From NCBI RefSeq assembly GCF_947259555.1, contig NZ_CAMYMD010000026.1, positions 62,001-126,000 on the forward strand: a DNA stretch of 64,000 nt. Reading direction: 5' to 3'. This DNA is from an uncultured Roseovarius sp. Its GTDB lineage: Bacteria; Pseudomonadota; Alphaproteobacteria; Rhodobacterales; Rhodobacteraceae. Positions 25,892 to 36,978 of the stretch are shown piece after piece. The notes beneath the pieces were generated by a model. It was given only the letters and a program-made list of their open reading frames with translations. It did not search any database and was not told where the DNA came from. The position numbers and the translations under genes are program-made. Position 1 is the stretch's first letter. Each line of letters begins with the position of its first letter.

Positions 25892-27850
25892 ATGAGCCTG
25901 CCCCCCGGATTCCTTGACGAGTTGCAAAGCCGCCTGTCGCTGTCTCAGGTCGTCGGGCGCAAGGTCATGTGGGACACACGCAAATCCAATCAGGCCAAGG
26001 GTGACATGTGGGCCCCCTGCCCGTTTCACCAGGAAAAAACCGCGTCTTTTCATGTCGATGACCGCAAGGGGTTTTACTACTGCTTTGGCTGTCACGCCAA
26101 GGGCGACGCGATCTCATTCGTCCGCGAGACAGAGAATGTCGATTTCATCGAGGCGGTGAAGATCCTCGCTACTGAGGCGGGGATGAGCGTGCCCGAACGC
26201 GACCCGCAGGCGCAGAAAACGGCCGATCGGCGCGCGCAACTGGTCGAGGTGATGGAACAGGCGGTCAAGTATTTCGGCCTGCAATTGCGGGCCGGGGCCG
26301 GGACTGCGGCGCGCGATTATCTCAAGGGGCGTAGGCTGGATGAGGCGACTTTGTCCAAGTTTGACATCGGCTTTGCCCCCGATGGCTGGCAGGGGCTGTG
26401 GGATCACCTGACGGGCAAGGGGGTGGCGCCCGAGATGATCCTTGCCTGTGGTCTGGCCAAGGAAAGCCAAAAGGGCGGCAAGCCCTATGACACGTTCCGC
26501 AACCGGATCATGTTTCCCATCCGAGACGCGCGAGGGCGGTGCATCGCCTTTGGCGGGCGGGCGATGGACCCGAATGACAACGCCAAATATCTCAACTCGC
26601 CCGAGACCGAGATTTTCGACAAGTCGCACACGCTCTATAATCACGGGCCCGCACGCGAAGCGGCGGGCAAGGGTCAGCCGCTGATCGTGGCCGAGGGCTA
26701 TATGGATGTGATCGCGCTGGTGACCGCAGGGTTTGGCGCGGCCGTTGCCCCGCTCGGCACGGCGGTGACCGAGCATCAGATGCAACTCTTGTGGCGGATC
26801 GCGGCCGAGCCGGTGATCATGCTCGACGGGGATCGGGCCGGGCTTCAGGCCGCCTACCGGGTGATCGATCTGGCACTGCCGCTCTTGGAGGCGGGCAAAT
26901 CGCTGCGCTTTGCGCTGATGCCCGAGGGGCAGGATCCTGACGATCTGCTCAGGGCCGAGGGCGCGGGAGCGGTGCAGGCGCGGATCGACGCGGCGCTGCC
27001 GATGGTGCGCCTGCTGTGGCAACGCGAGACCGAGGGGCGCGATTTCGACAGCCCCGAGCGCAAAGCGGCGCTGGAGCGCGTCTGCCGCGAGAAGACCGGG
27101 CTGATTCGCGACCCGTCGCTGCGCAGCTATTACGATCAGGAACTCAAGGACCTGCGTTGGCAGCTCTTCAACCCGCGCCGCGCAACGGGGGGCGGTACGT
27201 TCACCCCCCGTCCCCGCGGTGGCAAATGGCCCCTGCCGGAACCAGCACGCGCCAGCACAAAATCGTCGCTTCTCGTGGCGTCGGGCACAGATGCGGAAAC
27301 GCATCTGCGTGAGGCCGTCGTGTTGGCCACGTTGATCTTTTGTCCGCAGATGACCGAGACGTTTGAGGCTCAGATCGAACGGCTGGAGTGCCGCGACCCG
27401 GATCATGCCCGCTTGCGCGACCTCATCCTGGCGCATGCCGGCGACGGGACAGAGGACCTGCGCGGCCGGATTGTCGAGCACATGGGCGACGCGCCCCTTG
27501 AAAAGCTGTTGGGGGTGCCCCATGTCGCGCTCACACCTGCGATACGTCATCCTGGCGATGCCGAACTGGCCTCGATGACCCTGGCCGAAGAACTGGCAAA
27601 ACTGAAGGCCCAGAGCGGATGGCTTGCCGAAGTGTCGGAGGCCAGCGAGGACATGGCGGGATTGGCCGACGAGGCGCTGACCTGGCGGCTGGGCCAGGCG
27701 GCAGAGGCAAGAAACAGAGCGCGTCGCAACCAGCAAGAGGACACGGCCGAGTATGACATGGGTGACAATGGCGCTCGTATAAAACGCGCCGAGAAAGAGC
27801 GATTCGAGGCGTTGCTCGACAAGATAACCTTTTCTAAACCGAGAAGATGA
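25892..27850 (+). CDS. dnaG: DNA primase
   Basis: 652 residues. It makes RNA primers at the replication fork. The CHC2 zinc finger is complete: CPFHQEKTASF and YYCFGCHAKGD (about residues 43-70). TOPRIM motifs follow: AEGYMDVIAL and MLDGDRAGLQAA. The C-terminal third (from about 430) is the DnaB-interaction region. It is followed 119 bases later by rpoD, the familiar dnaG-rpoD macromolecular-synthesis order. Confidence 0.95.
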   Translation: MSLPPGFLDELQSRLSLSQVVGRKVMWDTRKSNQAKGDMWAPCPFHQEKTASFHVDDRKGFYYCFGCHAKGDAISFVRETENVDFIEAVKILATEAGMSVPERDPQAQKTADRRAQLVEVMEQAVKYFGLQLRAGAGTAARDYLKGRRLDEATLSKFDIGFAPDGWQGLWDHLTGKGVAPEMILACGLAKESQKGGKPYDTFRNRIMFPIRDARGRCIAFGGRAMDPNDNAKYLNSPETEIFDKSHTLYNHGPAREAAGKGQPLIVAEGYMDVIALVTAGFGAAVAPLGTAVTEHQMQLLWRIAAEPVIMLDGDRAGLQAAYRVIDLALPLLEAGKSLRFALMPEGQDPDDLLRAEGAGAVQARIDAALPMVRLLWQRETEGRDFDSPERKAALERVCREKTGLIRDPSLRSYYDQELKDLRWQLFNPRRATGGGTFTPRPRGGKWPLPEPARASTKSSLLVASGTDAETHLREAVVLATLIFCPQMTETFEAQIERLECRDPDHARLRDLILAHAGDGTEDLRGRIVEHMGDAPLEKLLGVPHVALTPAIRHPGDAELASMTLAEELAKLKAQSGWLAEVSEASEDMAGLADEALTWRLGQAAEARNRARRNQQEDTAEYDMGDNGARIKRAEKERFEALLDKITFSKPRR

Positions 27851-27969
27851 CTGTTTTTGGTGAGGAAGTACTGAATAATTCGGAGTAAACGGGTGTGCGA
27901 ATCGATGGATCGCGCTATTGATTCGGGTCAACCGAATCACCCGTTCCGCCCCAAGCTGAGGAGTCTTTC

Positions 27970-29955
<1,986 letters not shown>

Positions 29956-29965
29956 GGAGGCCCCC

Positions 29966-30244
29966 ATGTCGATCCTGTCACGCCTGTTCGGAGGTCGGTC
30001 CAAGCCTGAGGCGCCGGCGGAGGTGTCGGAAATCTACAAGGATTTTCGGATCATCGCCGCGCCGCAAAGCGACGGTGACGGCTACCGCGTCGGTGCGCGG
30101 ATCGAAAAGGAGATCGGAGGCGAGGTGAAAACTCATCACCTTCTGCGCGCCGATACCCTGCGCAGCTTGGACGAGGCCGAGGCCTTTTCAATCCGCAAGG
30201 CCAAACAAGTCATTGACGAGCAGGGTGAAGCGATCTTCCGGTAA
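29966..30244 (+). CDS. HlyU-family protein
   Basis: 92 residues. MSILSRLFGG... then EIYKDFRIIAAPQSDGDGYRVGARIEKEIGGEVKTHHLLRADT matches the HlyU family (named after a haemolysin-linked factor); it is not the ArsR-type HlyU repressor and has no DNA-binding motif that I can see. GGAGG lies six bases ahead of ATG. Tightly behind rpoD. Function unclear. Confidence 0.75.
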   Translation: MSILSRLFGGRSKPEAPAEVSEIYKDFRIIAAPQSDGDGYRVGARIEKEIGGEVKTHHLLRADTLRSLDEAEAFSIRKAKQVIDEQGEAIFR

Positions 30245-30480
30245 GGCACAGCGGACGTGCCGTAGTGGTAGTGAGTGCTTGTGAGCAAGCTCCACACCGT
30301 CGCATTCTGGGCTGACGTTCCCTTTTGCCACGCGATGCGCGCCCTCGCAGGCCACAGTCGTGCCGAAAATCAACGCGCTGCGAACGGCACGACGGTCATT
30401 CTGCGCCAATCGCCGCTAAGCGCTTGCCCCGCTTGCTACGCTGTCCTACACAGATCCTAACAAGGCAAAGGGAGGCATCC

Positions 30481-31710
30481 ATGCGTCGTGTCGTCGTCAC
30501 CGGTCTGGGGATCGTCTCCAGCATTGGCAACAACGCCCAAGAGGTTCTGGCTTCGCTAAAGGCGGGCCGGTCGGGTATCACTGCGAACGCAGCAATGGCC
30601 GAACACGGCTTTCGCAGCCAGATCGCGGGCGAGGTCAAGCTCGATGTGGCTGAACATGTGGACAAGCGCACGCTGCGCTTCATGGGGCCTGGTGCCGCCT
30701 ATGCCCATATCGCAATGGGACAGGCCATTGCAGATAGTGGTCTTGAAGCGGCCGATATCGTCAACCCGCGCACCGGGCTGGTGGCAGGATCGGGCGGGCC
30801 ATCGACCTCGGCAATGTTGCAGGCGCATCAAACGGTGCTGAAAACCGGATCGACCAAGCGCATCGGGCCCTTCGCGGTGCCCAAGACCATGTGCTCTACC
30901 ATATCGGCCAATCTCTGCACCGCCCACCAAATCAAGGGTATCAACTATTCTATCACCTCGGCCTGTTCGACGTCGCTGCATTGCATCGGCAATGCCGCCG
31001 AACAAATCATGATGGGCAAGCAGGATGTGATGTTCGCCGGTGGCGGTGAAGAACTGGACTGGACCTTGTCATGTCTTTTTGATGCGATGGGGGCGATGTC
31101 GTCCAGATACAACGATGAACCGGAAAAGGCGAGCCGGGCCTTTGATGCGGAGCGCGACGGATTCGTGATCTCTGGTGGCGGCGGCATGCTGGTGCTCGAA
31201 GATCTCGATCACGCTCTTGCACGCGGCGCCAAGATTTACGCCGAGGTCACGGGATACGGTGCGACATCGGACGGGGCCGACATGGTGGCACCCTCTGGCG
31301 AGGGCGGCGAGCGGGCCATGCGGCTGGCGGTGGCGTCTCTGCCGGAGGGTCGAAAAGTTAGCTATATCAACGCACATGGCACGTCGACGCCAGTGGGCGA
31401 TGTCGGTGAGGTCGAGTCGGTGCGTCGCGTCTTTGGACAGGGGCAGACCCCACCGATCAGTTCGACGAAATCGATGACAGGGCACAGCCAGGGTGCGACC
31501 GGCGCACAAGAGGCGATTTATTGCCTGCTGGCGCTGGAGCATGATTTCATCATTCCCTCGATCAATGTCGACACGCTCGACCCCGCTCTTGATGCCGCCG
31601 AGATCGCCACGGCACGCGTCGATAATGCCGGGATCGATACGGTGATGACCAATTCTTTCGGCTTTGGTGGGACCAACGGATCCATGTTGCTGAGCAAATT
31701 TCACGGATGA
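30481..31710 (+). CDS. fabB: 3-oxoacyl-ACP synthase I
   Basis: 409 residues. Condensing enzyme of unsaturated and saturated fatty-acid elongation. The catalytic triad is visible: nucleophile Cys in [11 protein letters not shown], His in [11 protein letters not shown] and His in [34 protein letters not shown] is the FabB N-terminus, and GGGAGG lies ahead of ATG 30481. Upstream in-frame starts at 30325 would add unrelated sequence. It is followed by fabI seven bases after the stop. The usual partner fabA is not next to it (see findings). Confidence 0.94.
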   Translation: MRRVVVTGLGIVSSIGNNAQEVLASLKAGRSGITANAAMAEHGFRSQIAGEVKLDVAEHVDKRTLRFMGPGAAYAHIAMGQAIADSGLEAADIVNPRTGLVAGSGGPSTSAMLQAHQTVLKTGSTKRIGPFAVPKTMCSTISANLCTAHQIKGINYSITSACSTSLHCIGNAAEQIMMGKQDVMFAGGGEELDWTLSCLFDAMGAMSSRYNDEPEKASRAFDAERDGFVISGGGGMLVLEDLDHALARGAKIYAEVTGYGATSDGADMVAPSGEGGERAMRLAVASLPEGRKVSYINAHGTSTPVGDVGEVESVRRVFGQGQTPPISSTKSMTGHSQGATGAQEAIYCLLALEHDFIIPSINVDTLDPALDAAEIATARVDNAGIDTVMTNSFGFGGTNGSMLLSKFHG

Positions 31711-31717
31711 CAGGCAG

Positions 31718-32509
31718 ATGACGAATTCTATGAAGGGTAAGCGCGGCCTCATCATGGGGGTTGCCAATGACCGCTCCATCGCTTGGGGCATTGCGCAGGC
31801 GATGCACAAGGCCGGCGCAGAGCTTGCCTTTTCCTATCAGGGCGAAAATTTCGCCAAGCGCGTGGCCCCTCTCGCCGAGAGCGTAGGCTCTGACATCCTG
31901 CTTGACGTGGACGTGACCGATGACGCCTCGCTCGATGCGGCTTTCGCAAAACTCGGCGAGCGCTGGCCGCACATTGATTTTTTGGTGCATGCAATCGCCT
32001 ATTCCGACAAGTCAGAGTTGACGGGGAGGTTTCTCAATACCAGTCGTCAAAATTTCAAGCATTCGATGGAAATCTCGACCTATTCCTTCATCGAGGTGGC
32101 ACGCCGGGCGCACCCGTTGATGCGCGACAGTGGCGGTTGCCTGCTGACCTTGACCTACCAAGGATCGAACAAGGTGGTGCCAAATTACAATATCATGGGA
32201 GTGGCCAAGGCGGCGCTTGAGGCGGCGACGCGCTATCTGGCCAATGATCTGGGCCCTGAGGGTATTCGTGTGAACGCGATCAGCCCGGGCCCGATGAAAA
32301 CACTGGCAGGGGCGGCCATCGGGGGCGCGCGCAAAACCTTCAAACATACCGAAATGAACGCGCCTATGCGTGCCAATGCCACGCTGGAGGCGATCGGCGG
32401 CACCGCAGTTTATCTGGCCTCTGATGCCGGGGCCTGCACCAGCGGTGAGATTATCCACGTGGATGGCGGCTATCACGTGCTTGGCATGCCGCAGGCGGAC
32501 AACATCTGA
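31718..32509 (+). CDS. fabI: Enoyl-ACP reductase (NADH)
   Basis: 263 residues, an SDR enzyme that completes each round of fatty-acid elongation. GLIMGVANDRSIAWGIA (cofactor loop), the active-site YNIMGVAKAALEAATRYLA (Tyr-x6-Lys) and EIIHVDGGYHVLGM at the C-terminus are typical of FabI, the triclosan-sensitive class. It starts seven bases after the fabB stop and should share its transcript. The first eight residues could be trimmed, but no better start exists. Confidence 0.95.
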   Translation: MTNSMKGKRGLIMGVANDRSIAWGIAQAMHKAGAELAFSYQGENFAKRVAPLAESVGSDILLDVDVTDDASLDAAFAKLGERWPHIDFLVHAIAYSDKSELTGRFLNTSRQNFKHSMEISTYSFIEVARRAHPLMRDSGGCLLTLTYQGSNKVVPNYNIMGVAKAALEAATRYLANDLGPEGIRVNAISPGPMKTLAGAAIGGARKTFKHTEMNAPMRANATLEAIGGTAVYLASDAGACTSGEIIHVDGGYHVLGMPQADNI

Positions 32510-33039
32510 GGCAAGCCCCGCCCCCGGGCCACGCGGGGACGCGCCGGTGCGATTTTCACAGTGTAAAGTCGTCCGAAACACGTTGGACGATATCGAAATT
32601 GTGCGACGTCCGTTCATGTGCGCCGAAATCGAGCGCCGGATGGTCGCCACCGCGCATCTATGCCCAAATTCTGATCTGCGAATAGGCGCCCCCCTGGAGG
32701 CGACCCGCGCGGTCGGTTCCAACCCGTTTTGCCATATCATACGTCCTCATGTAGAGCACCGCGGGCTGGCGCTATGGGAGTGAAACATCCGCATTCACGT
32801 GAACTTGGATGCTAACAGAACGTAGCCAAGTCGCGTTTCATTCCCGCCTGCCCCGTCAGCCCCGGTGTAACCTGCGGAAGCTCGGTTTTATCGGTGTTAT
32901 CATTGACCGCACTTTCGTGGATGACCACATAATACGGATGACCTACCAGAACCGCAGCCATCCAAATGTTCCGGGCGTCGATCAGTCAGACCGAACCGTC
33001 CCGGCGAATCTGCGCCAATCCGGCCCTACCCCTGTGCAA
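32510..33039. other. Unexplained 530-bp intergenic region
   Basis: A long gap between fabI and the DmdA-like gene. Just after fabI there is a CCCCG/CGGGG inverted repeat at about 32517-32545 without a T-run, possibly a weak terminator. The rest has no ORF with a ribosome site or recognisable homology, no tRNA-like fold that I could find, and lower GC at 32880-32960. The reading frame open upstream of 33040 has unnatural composition. It probably includes the promoter or leader of the next gene. Confidence 0.4.
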
Positions 33040-34236
33040 ATGCTTGTCTCGACGCGGGTCAGGAAATCGCCTTTTTGGCATCTTTCCATCGAAGCAGGGG
33101 CGTGGTGCGCCACGATCTATAATCGTATGTATCATCCGCGCGGATATGCCCGGCCCGAGGAAGGTGGCGCAATGGCGGAGTACCGCGCGCTGGTCAATGG
33201 CGTGACATTGTGGAACGTCGCCGTCGAGCGACAAATCTGTGTCAAAGGACCTGATGCCGAGGACTTCGTCAACACAGTGATTACCCGCGATGCAGCACGG
33301 ATCAGGCCAATGCATGGCAAGTATTGCATCCTGTGCAATGACCGAGGCGGCATTCTGAATGATCCCGTGCTGTTGCGCCTCTCGGCGGACGAATTCTGGT
33401 TCTCTCTCTCGGATAGCGACCTGATGCTCTGGTTGCAGGGGGTGAACACCCCGCGCCGGTGGAATGTCGATATCCGCGAGCTGGACGTGGCGCCGCTTCA
33501 GGTGCAGGGGCCGCTGTCCGAGGATCTGATGGCAGAGCTGATCGGCGAGGAATTGCGGCAGATCCCTTATTACGGATTGATGGAGGCGCAGATCGACAGC
33601 TGCCCTGTGGTGATCAGCCAGACCGGTTTCAGCGGTGAGAAGGGCTATGAAATCTATGTGCACAACGCCTCGGAAACGGCCGAGCGCGTCTGGTATGCGC
33701 TGCGTGGCCTGGGCGCACATTACGGGCTGCGGGTGATCGCACCCGGTCATCACCGCCGGATCGCCGCCGGTATATTATCGTGGGGACAGGACATGGATGC
33801 GGAAACCTCGCCATTTCAGGTCAATCTCGCCTATCAGGTGCCACGCACGAAATCCGCCGACTACATAGGGAAAGCCGCACTCGAGGCGCAGCGCGACAAG
33901 ATCGAGGCGGGTCGCTATCCCTTTGCCCTCAAGCTGGTCGGCCTCAAAATGGGCGGCAAACCGATCACGGATTACGCGCCGGATTTCTGGTTAGTCGGTG
34001 ATGAGGATGGCACGCGCTGCGGCTACGTCACCTCGCCATGGTACTCGCCTGAACTGGAGCAAAACATCGCGCTGGCCTACGTTCCCTGGGACAAGACCTC
34101 TATCGGTACAAGGTTGCTGGTCGAATTGCCGGAGATGTATCAGGAGACCTCGGGGCAGTCGGTTGCGGCGGTCGTATCCGAAGTGCCATTCGTGGCCTCA
34201 GAGCACCCGAGTGCCCGCGAACAGGCGCGAAGTTAG
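33040..34236 (+). CDS. DmdA-like GcvT-family methyltransferase (orphan)
   Basis: 398 residues from ATG 33040 (MLVSTRVRKSPFWHLSIEAG). It belongs to the glycine-cleavage T-protein/DmdA superfamily: VERQICVKGPDAEDFVN, GGILNDPVLLRLSADEFWFSLSDSDLMLWL, LQVQGPLSEDLMAEL, ISQTGFSGEKGYEIYV, and a C-terminal barrel (GYVTSPWYSPELEQNIALAYVPW). It parallels the true dmdA at 46692-47804 but lacks that protein's N-terminal RRTPFSDGVEAAGVKAYTVYNHM and has a different, longer entry. It probably moves a methyl or methylene group to tetrahydrofolate; substrate unknown. It stands alone. Confidence 0.8.
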   Translation: MLVSTRVRKSPFWHLSIEAGAWCATIYNRMYHPRGYARPEEGGAMAEYRALVNGVTLWNVAVERQICVKGPDAEDFVNTVITRDAARIRPMHGKYCILCNDRGGILNDPVLLRLSADEFWFSLSDSDLMLWLQGVNTPRRWNVDIRELDVAPLQVQGPLSEDLMAELIGEELRQIPYYGLMEAQIDSCPVVISQTGFSGEKGYEIYVHNASETAERVWYALRGLGAHYGLRVIAPGHHRRIAAGILSWGQDMDAETSPFQVNLAYQVPRTKSADYIGKAALEAQRDKIEAGRYPFALKLVGLKMGGKPITDYAPDFWLVGDEDGTRCGYVTSPWYSPELEQNIALAYVPWDKTSIGTRLLVELPEMYQETSGQSVAAVVSEVPFVASEHPSAREQARS

Positions 34237-34517
34237 AGTGTTCTGCAAGTGGCCTCTTTCCCCGCGCCTTGGCTCATTCTAGAACTACCTGATCGCGCCT
34301 GCGGCCCGCCACGGCGCCGTTGCAACGGCAAGACTGGCGGGGCATTGATACAACTGGTTAGTGGCTTCGAACGGGTTGTCCTGTTGCGGACCAAAACACA
34401 CACCGGTGAACAGCGCCGAAGACACCGCGCGGCATCTTTTGCTGTTCACTTTAGGGCAGTATTTCGCCAAGCACGGCGCCCATCACATTGGTCTCAGCCT
34501 GGTCCGCCTTTGGAAAT

Positions 34518-35108
34518 TCATGCCGTCACGGACCGGCGCACCATGCCCCAATAAACCGCTTCTACCTCGCTCAGCGACAGCCTACCCTGTTCACGATACC
34601 ACGTGTTTACCCCCGTCAGCATCGCAATGAGCGCCATGCTGGCGATGCGCGGCTCTGCGACCACTATCACGCCCTCCTGCGCCCCTGCCCTCAGGATTGT
34701 CTCGAGCCTCGTTTCATACTCGCGGCGCAGCCTTTCAATCACTTCGAAATTCTCCAGAGTGAGACTGCGCAGTTCCATGTAAGAGACAAAGACCGCCTCG
34801 GCACGTCGCGTGTTGAAACGGATGTGAAAGCGGGTAAAGGCTTCGAGCACCGTCAAGGCACTTGCATCTCTGGGCGCTTCGGCGTCCCAGGCCGCCAGCA
34901 AATCCTCCATATGCGCGCGCATCAGATCAAACAGCAGCGTTTGCTTGTCAGGCGTGTAATTATAGAGCGCGCCAGCCTGCACCCCCACCTCCCCCGCGAT
35001 CTGGCGCATCGATACGGCAGCATAACCATCGCGCGCAAAGAGCCTGAGGGCGGCTAGGCGGATGCGCGGGCCTGTAATGTCGGAATGTGAGCCTTGTGTA
35101 CGTGCCAT
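34518..35108 (-). CDS. TetR family transcriptional regulator
   Basis: 196 residues. The N-terminal helix-turn-helix (AALRLFARDGYAAVSMRQIAGEVGVQAGALYNYTPDKQTLL) is classic TetR; the C-terminal domain has FVSYMELRSLTLENFEVIERLRREYE, similar to regulators of acyl-CoA/branched-chain catabolism in this order, but no catabolic operon is adjacent. A 16-bp palindrome 15 bases ahead of the start is a likely autoregulatory operator. It is divergent from the small lipoprotein gene at 35216. Confidence 0.88.
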   Translation of the reverse strand: MARTQGSHSDITGPRIRLAALRLFARDGYAAVSMRQIAGEVGVQAGALYNYTPDKQTLLFDLMRAHMEDLLAAWDAEAPRDASALTVLEAFTRFHIRFNTRRAEAVFVSYMELRSLTLENFEVIERLRREYETRLETILRAGAQEGVIVVAEPRIASMALIAMLTGVNTWYREQGRLSLSEVEAVYWGMVRRSVTA

Positions 35109-35122
35109 GGCTGGCGTTTTAA

Positions 35123-35138
35123 CTGAACAAATGTTCAG
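35123..35138. promoter_or_regulatory. Palindromic TetR operator candidate
   Basis: Seven-base arms CTGAACA / TGTTCAG are separated by two bases (16 bp total), 15 bp upstream of the TetR start at 35108 and 78 bp upstream of the divergent lipoprotein start. The size and location fit a TetR-family operator. Confidence 0.6.
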
Positions 35139-35215
35139 ATCAAAGCCCCGCTTGCCCCGGAGCGGAAAAGAATGGCAATAGGATGGTGGACCCCGGGAAA
35201 AGGAAGGTTGTCCAC

Positions 35216-35512
35216 ATGCGCCTGCGCCCCATTATACCCCTACTGCCCTTCCTTTGCGGGATCGCCGCCGGATGCAGCGAATTGCCGCCGCTGGAGCCCG
35301 GGCTCGACAAAGCCGCGCGCAACGCCAGCTATCCCGATCTGGTACCCGCCGAACAGATAACAGAGCGCGTACCGAACGACAGGATAAATCCTGACGATCA
35401 AGCCAACCTCGAAAAGCGTGGTGCAGATCTGAGGGCACGCGCAGCGCGCCTTAAAGGCGGGGTGATCGACACTGACACCAAAAGCCGGATGCGCGCAGGC
35501 GTCAACCCGTGA
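35216..35512 (+). CDS. Small lipoprotein of unknown function
   Basis: 98 residues. MRLRPIIPLLPFLCGIAAGC is a lipoprotein signal with lipobox IAAGC. The mature part is charged and polar (YPDLVPAEQITERVPNDRINPDDQANLEKRGADLRARAARLKGG), likely helical in its second half. GGAAGG precedes ATG 35216; a longer frame from 35183 would spoil the signal peptide. Homologous small lipoproteins are seen upstream of hom in related genomes as far as I recall; function unknown. Confidence 0.72.
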   Translation: MRLRPIIPLLPFLCGIAAGCSELPPLEPGLDKAARNASYPDLVPAEQITERVPNDRINPDDQANLEKRGADLRARAARLKGGVIDTDTKSRMRAGVNP

Positions 35513-35609
35513 AAAACCGCACCCCAAAGCGGCCAAGCCGCGTTGCAAGGCTCGGACGAACCCGTTACATCGCCCTTCAATTCTTGCACAGTGACGATCG
35601 GAGAGCCTT

Positions 35610-36896
35610 ATGAATCCCCCCCTGCGTCTTGGCATTGCCGGTCTTGGCACCGTTGGCACCGGCGTCGTGCGCATCGTTCGGCAAAAGGCCGCGCTGCTCG
35701 CGGCACGCGCGGGCCGCCCGATCACCATCAGCGCGGTCTCTGCGCGCACCCGCGACAAGGACCGCGGTGTGAGCCTGTCGGATTACGCGTGGGAAGACGA
35801 CCCGGTCGCACTTGCCAAACGCGACGATGTGGATGTGTTCGTCGAACTCATGGGCGGATCGGACGGGCCAGCCAAGGCCGCGACCGAGGCGGCGATCGCG
35901 GCCGGAAAGGATGTCGTCACCGCGAACAAGGCAATGCTCGCCCATCACGGTCAGGCGCTCGCGTCCGCTGCGGAAACGGCCGGGCGCGTGATCCGCTTCG
36001 AAGCAGCGGTCGCGGGTGGCATCCCTGTGGTCAAGACCCTGACCGAAGGGCTGGCCGGCAACGAGATCACGCGCGTGATGGGCGTCATGAACGGCACCTG
36101 CAACTACATCCTCACGCGGATGCAGGCCACCGGGCAGGGCTACAACGCGCTTTTTGAAGAGGCCGACAAGCTGGGCTATCTTGAGGCCGATCCAAATCTC
36201 GACGTGGGCGGCATCGACGCGGGCCACAAGCTAGCGCTCCTGTCCTCGATCGCCTTTGGCTGCCAGGTTGATTTCGACGCGGTTGCGCTCGAGGGCATAC
36301 AAGAAATCACCCTCGGTGACATCCGCCACGCCGCCGACATGGGCTACCGGATCAAGCTGCTTGGCGTGGCGCAAATGACAGGGCGGGGACTGGAACAGCG
36401 CATGTCGCCCTGCCTCGTGCCGGCCAAGAGCCCGTTGGGACAACTTGAGGGTGGCACCAACATGGTCGTGCTCGAAGGCGATCAGGTCGAACAGATCGTG
36501 ATGCGCGGCCCGGGCGCGGGGATGGGCCCCACGGCGAGCGCAGTGATGGGCGACGTGATGGACATCGCGCGCGGCTTCCGCCTCTCGACATTCGGCCAGC
36601 CCGCAACCGATCTTGTGAAATGCGAAACGGCTGTCAGTGTCACCCCCGCCCCCTACTACATGCGCATGTCGCTGCTCGACAAACCCGGCGCGCTGGCCAA
36701 AGTTGCAACAATCCTGGGAGAAGCAGGCATTTCCATCGACCGGATGCGCCAGTATCGCCATGACGCCAGTACGGCACCGGTCCTGATCGTGACTCACAAG
36801 ACAACACGTGACGCGCTTGATACCGCCCTTTCCGGGATCAACCGCCTCGATGTCCTGTCGGGCGCGCCGGTCGCCTTGCGTATTGAAACCGTCTGA
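35610..36896 (+). CDS. hom: Homoserine dehydrogenase
   Basis: 428 residues. It reduces aspartate semialdehyde to homoserine on the path to threonine and methionine. The NAD(P)-binding LGIAGLGTVGTGVVRIV begins at residue 6; catalytic-domain motifs ANKAMLAHHG, GGIPVVKTL and GTCNYILTRM then LGYLEADPNLDVGGIDAGHKLALL are all present; a C-terminal ACT domain (RMSLLDKPGALAKVATILGEAGISIDRMRQ) implies feedback control, commonly by threonine. glpX follows 82 bases downstream. Confidence 0.95.
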   Translation: MNPPLRLGIAGLGTVGTGVVRIVRQKAALLAARAGRPITISAVSARTRDKDRGVSLSDYAWEDDPVALAKRDDVDVFVELMGGSDGPAKAATEAAIAAGKDVVTANKAMLAHHGQALASAAETAGRVIRFEAAVAGGIPVVKTLTEGLAGNEITRVMGVMNGTCNYILTRMQATGQGYNALFEEADKLGYLEADPNLDVGGIDAGHKLALLSSIAFGCQVDFDAVALEGIQEITLGDIRHAADMGYRIKLLGVAQMTGRGLEQRMSPCLVPAKSPLGQLEGGTNMVVLEGDQVEQIVMRGPGAGMGPTASAVMGDVMDIARGFRLSTFGQPATDLVKCETAVSVTPAPYYMRMSLLDKPGALAKVATILGEAGISIDRMRQYRHDASTAPVLIVTHKTTRDALDTALSGINRLDVLSGAPVALRIETV

Positions 36897-36978
36897 GCAC
36901 CGGCCCGCCCTGCCAGACTTGTGCGCTCCGCGCGCGACCGCTAATGCTGAACTTGCGCAGATTTACAAGGACCAACCC

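Noticed and set aside
26114..27940. 608-codon minus-strand ORF opposite dnaG
   Set aside because: Antisense of dnaG, no homology features.
32809..33039. N-terminal extension of the DmdA-like gene
   Set aside because: The 77 extra residues have unnatural composition and no ribosome site ahead of 32809; the family-type N-terminus begins at 33040.
34406..34449. Inverted repeat GTGAACAGC / GCTGTTCAC with a 26-base loop downstream of the DmdA-like gene
   Set aside because: The loop is large, there is no T-run and no known operator form; probably chance.
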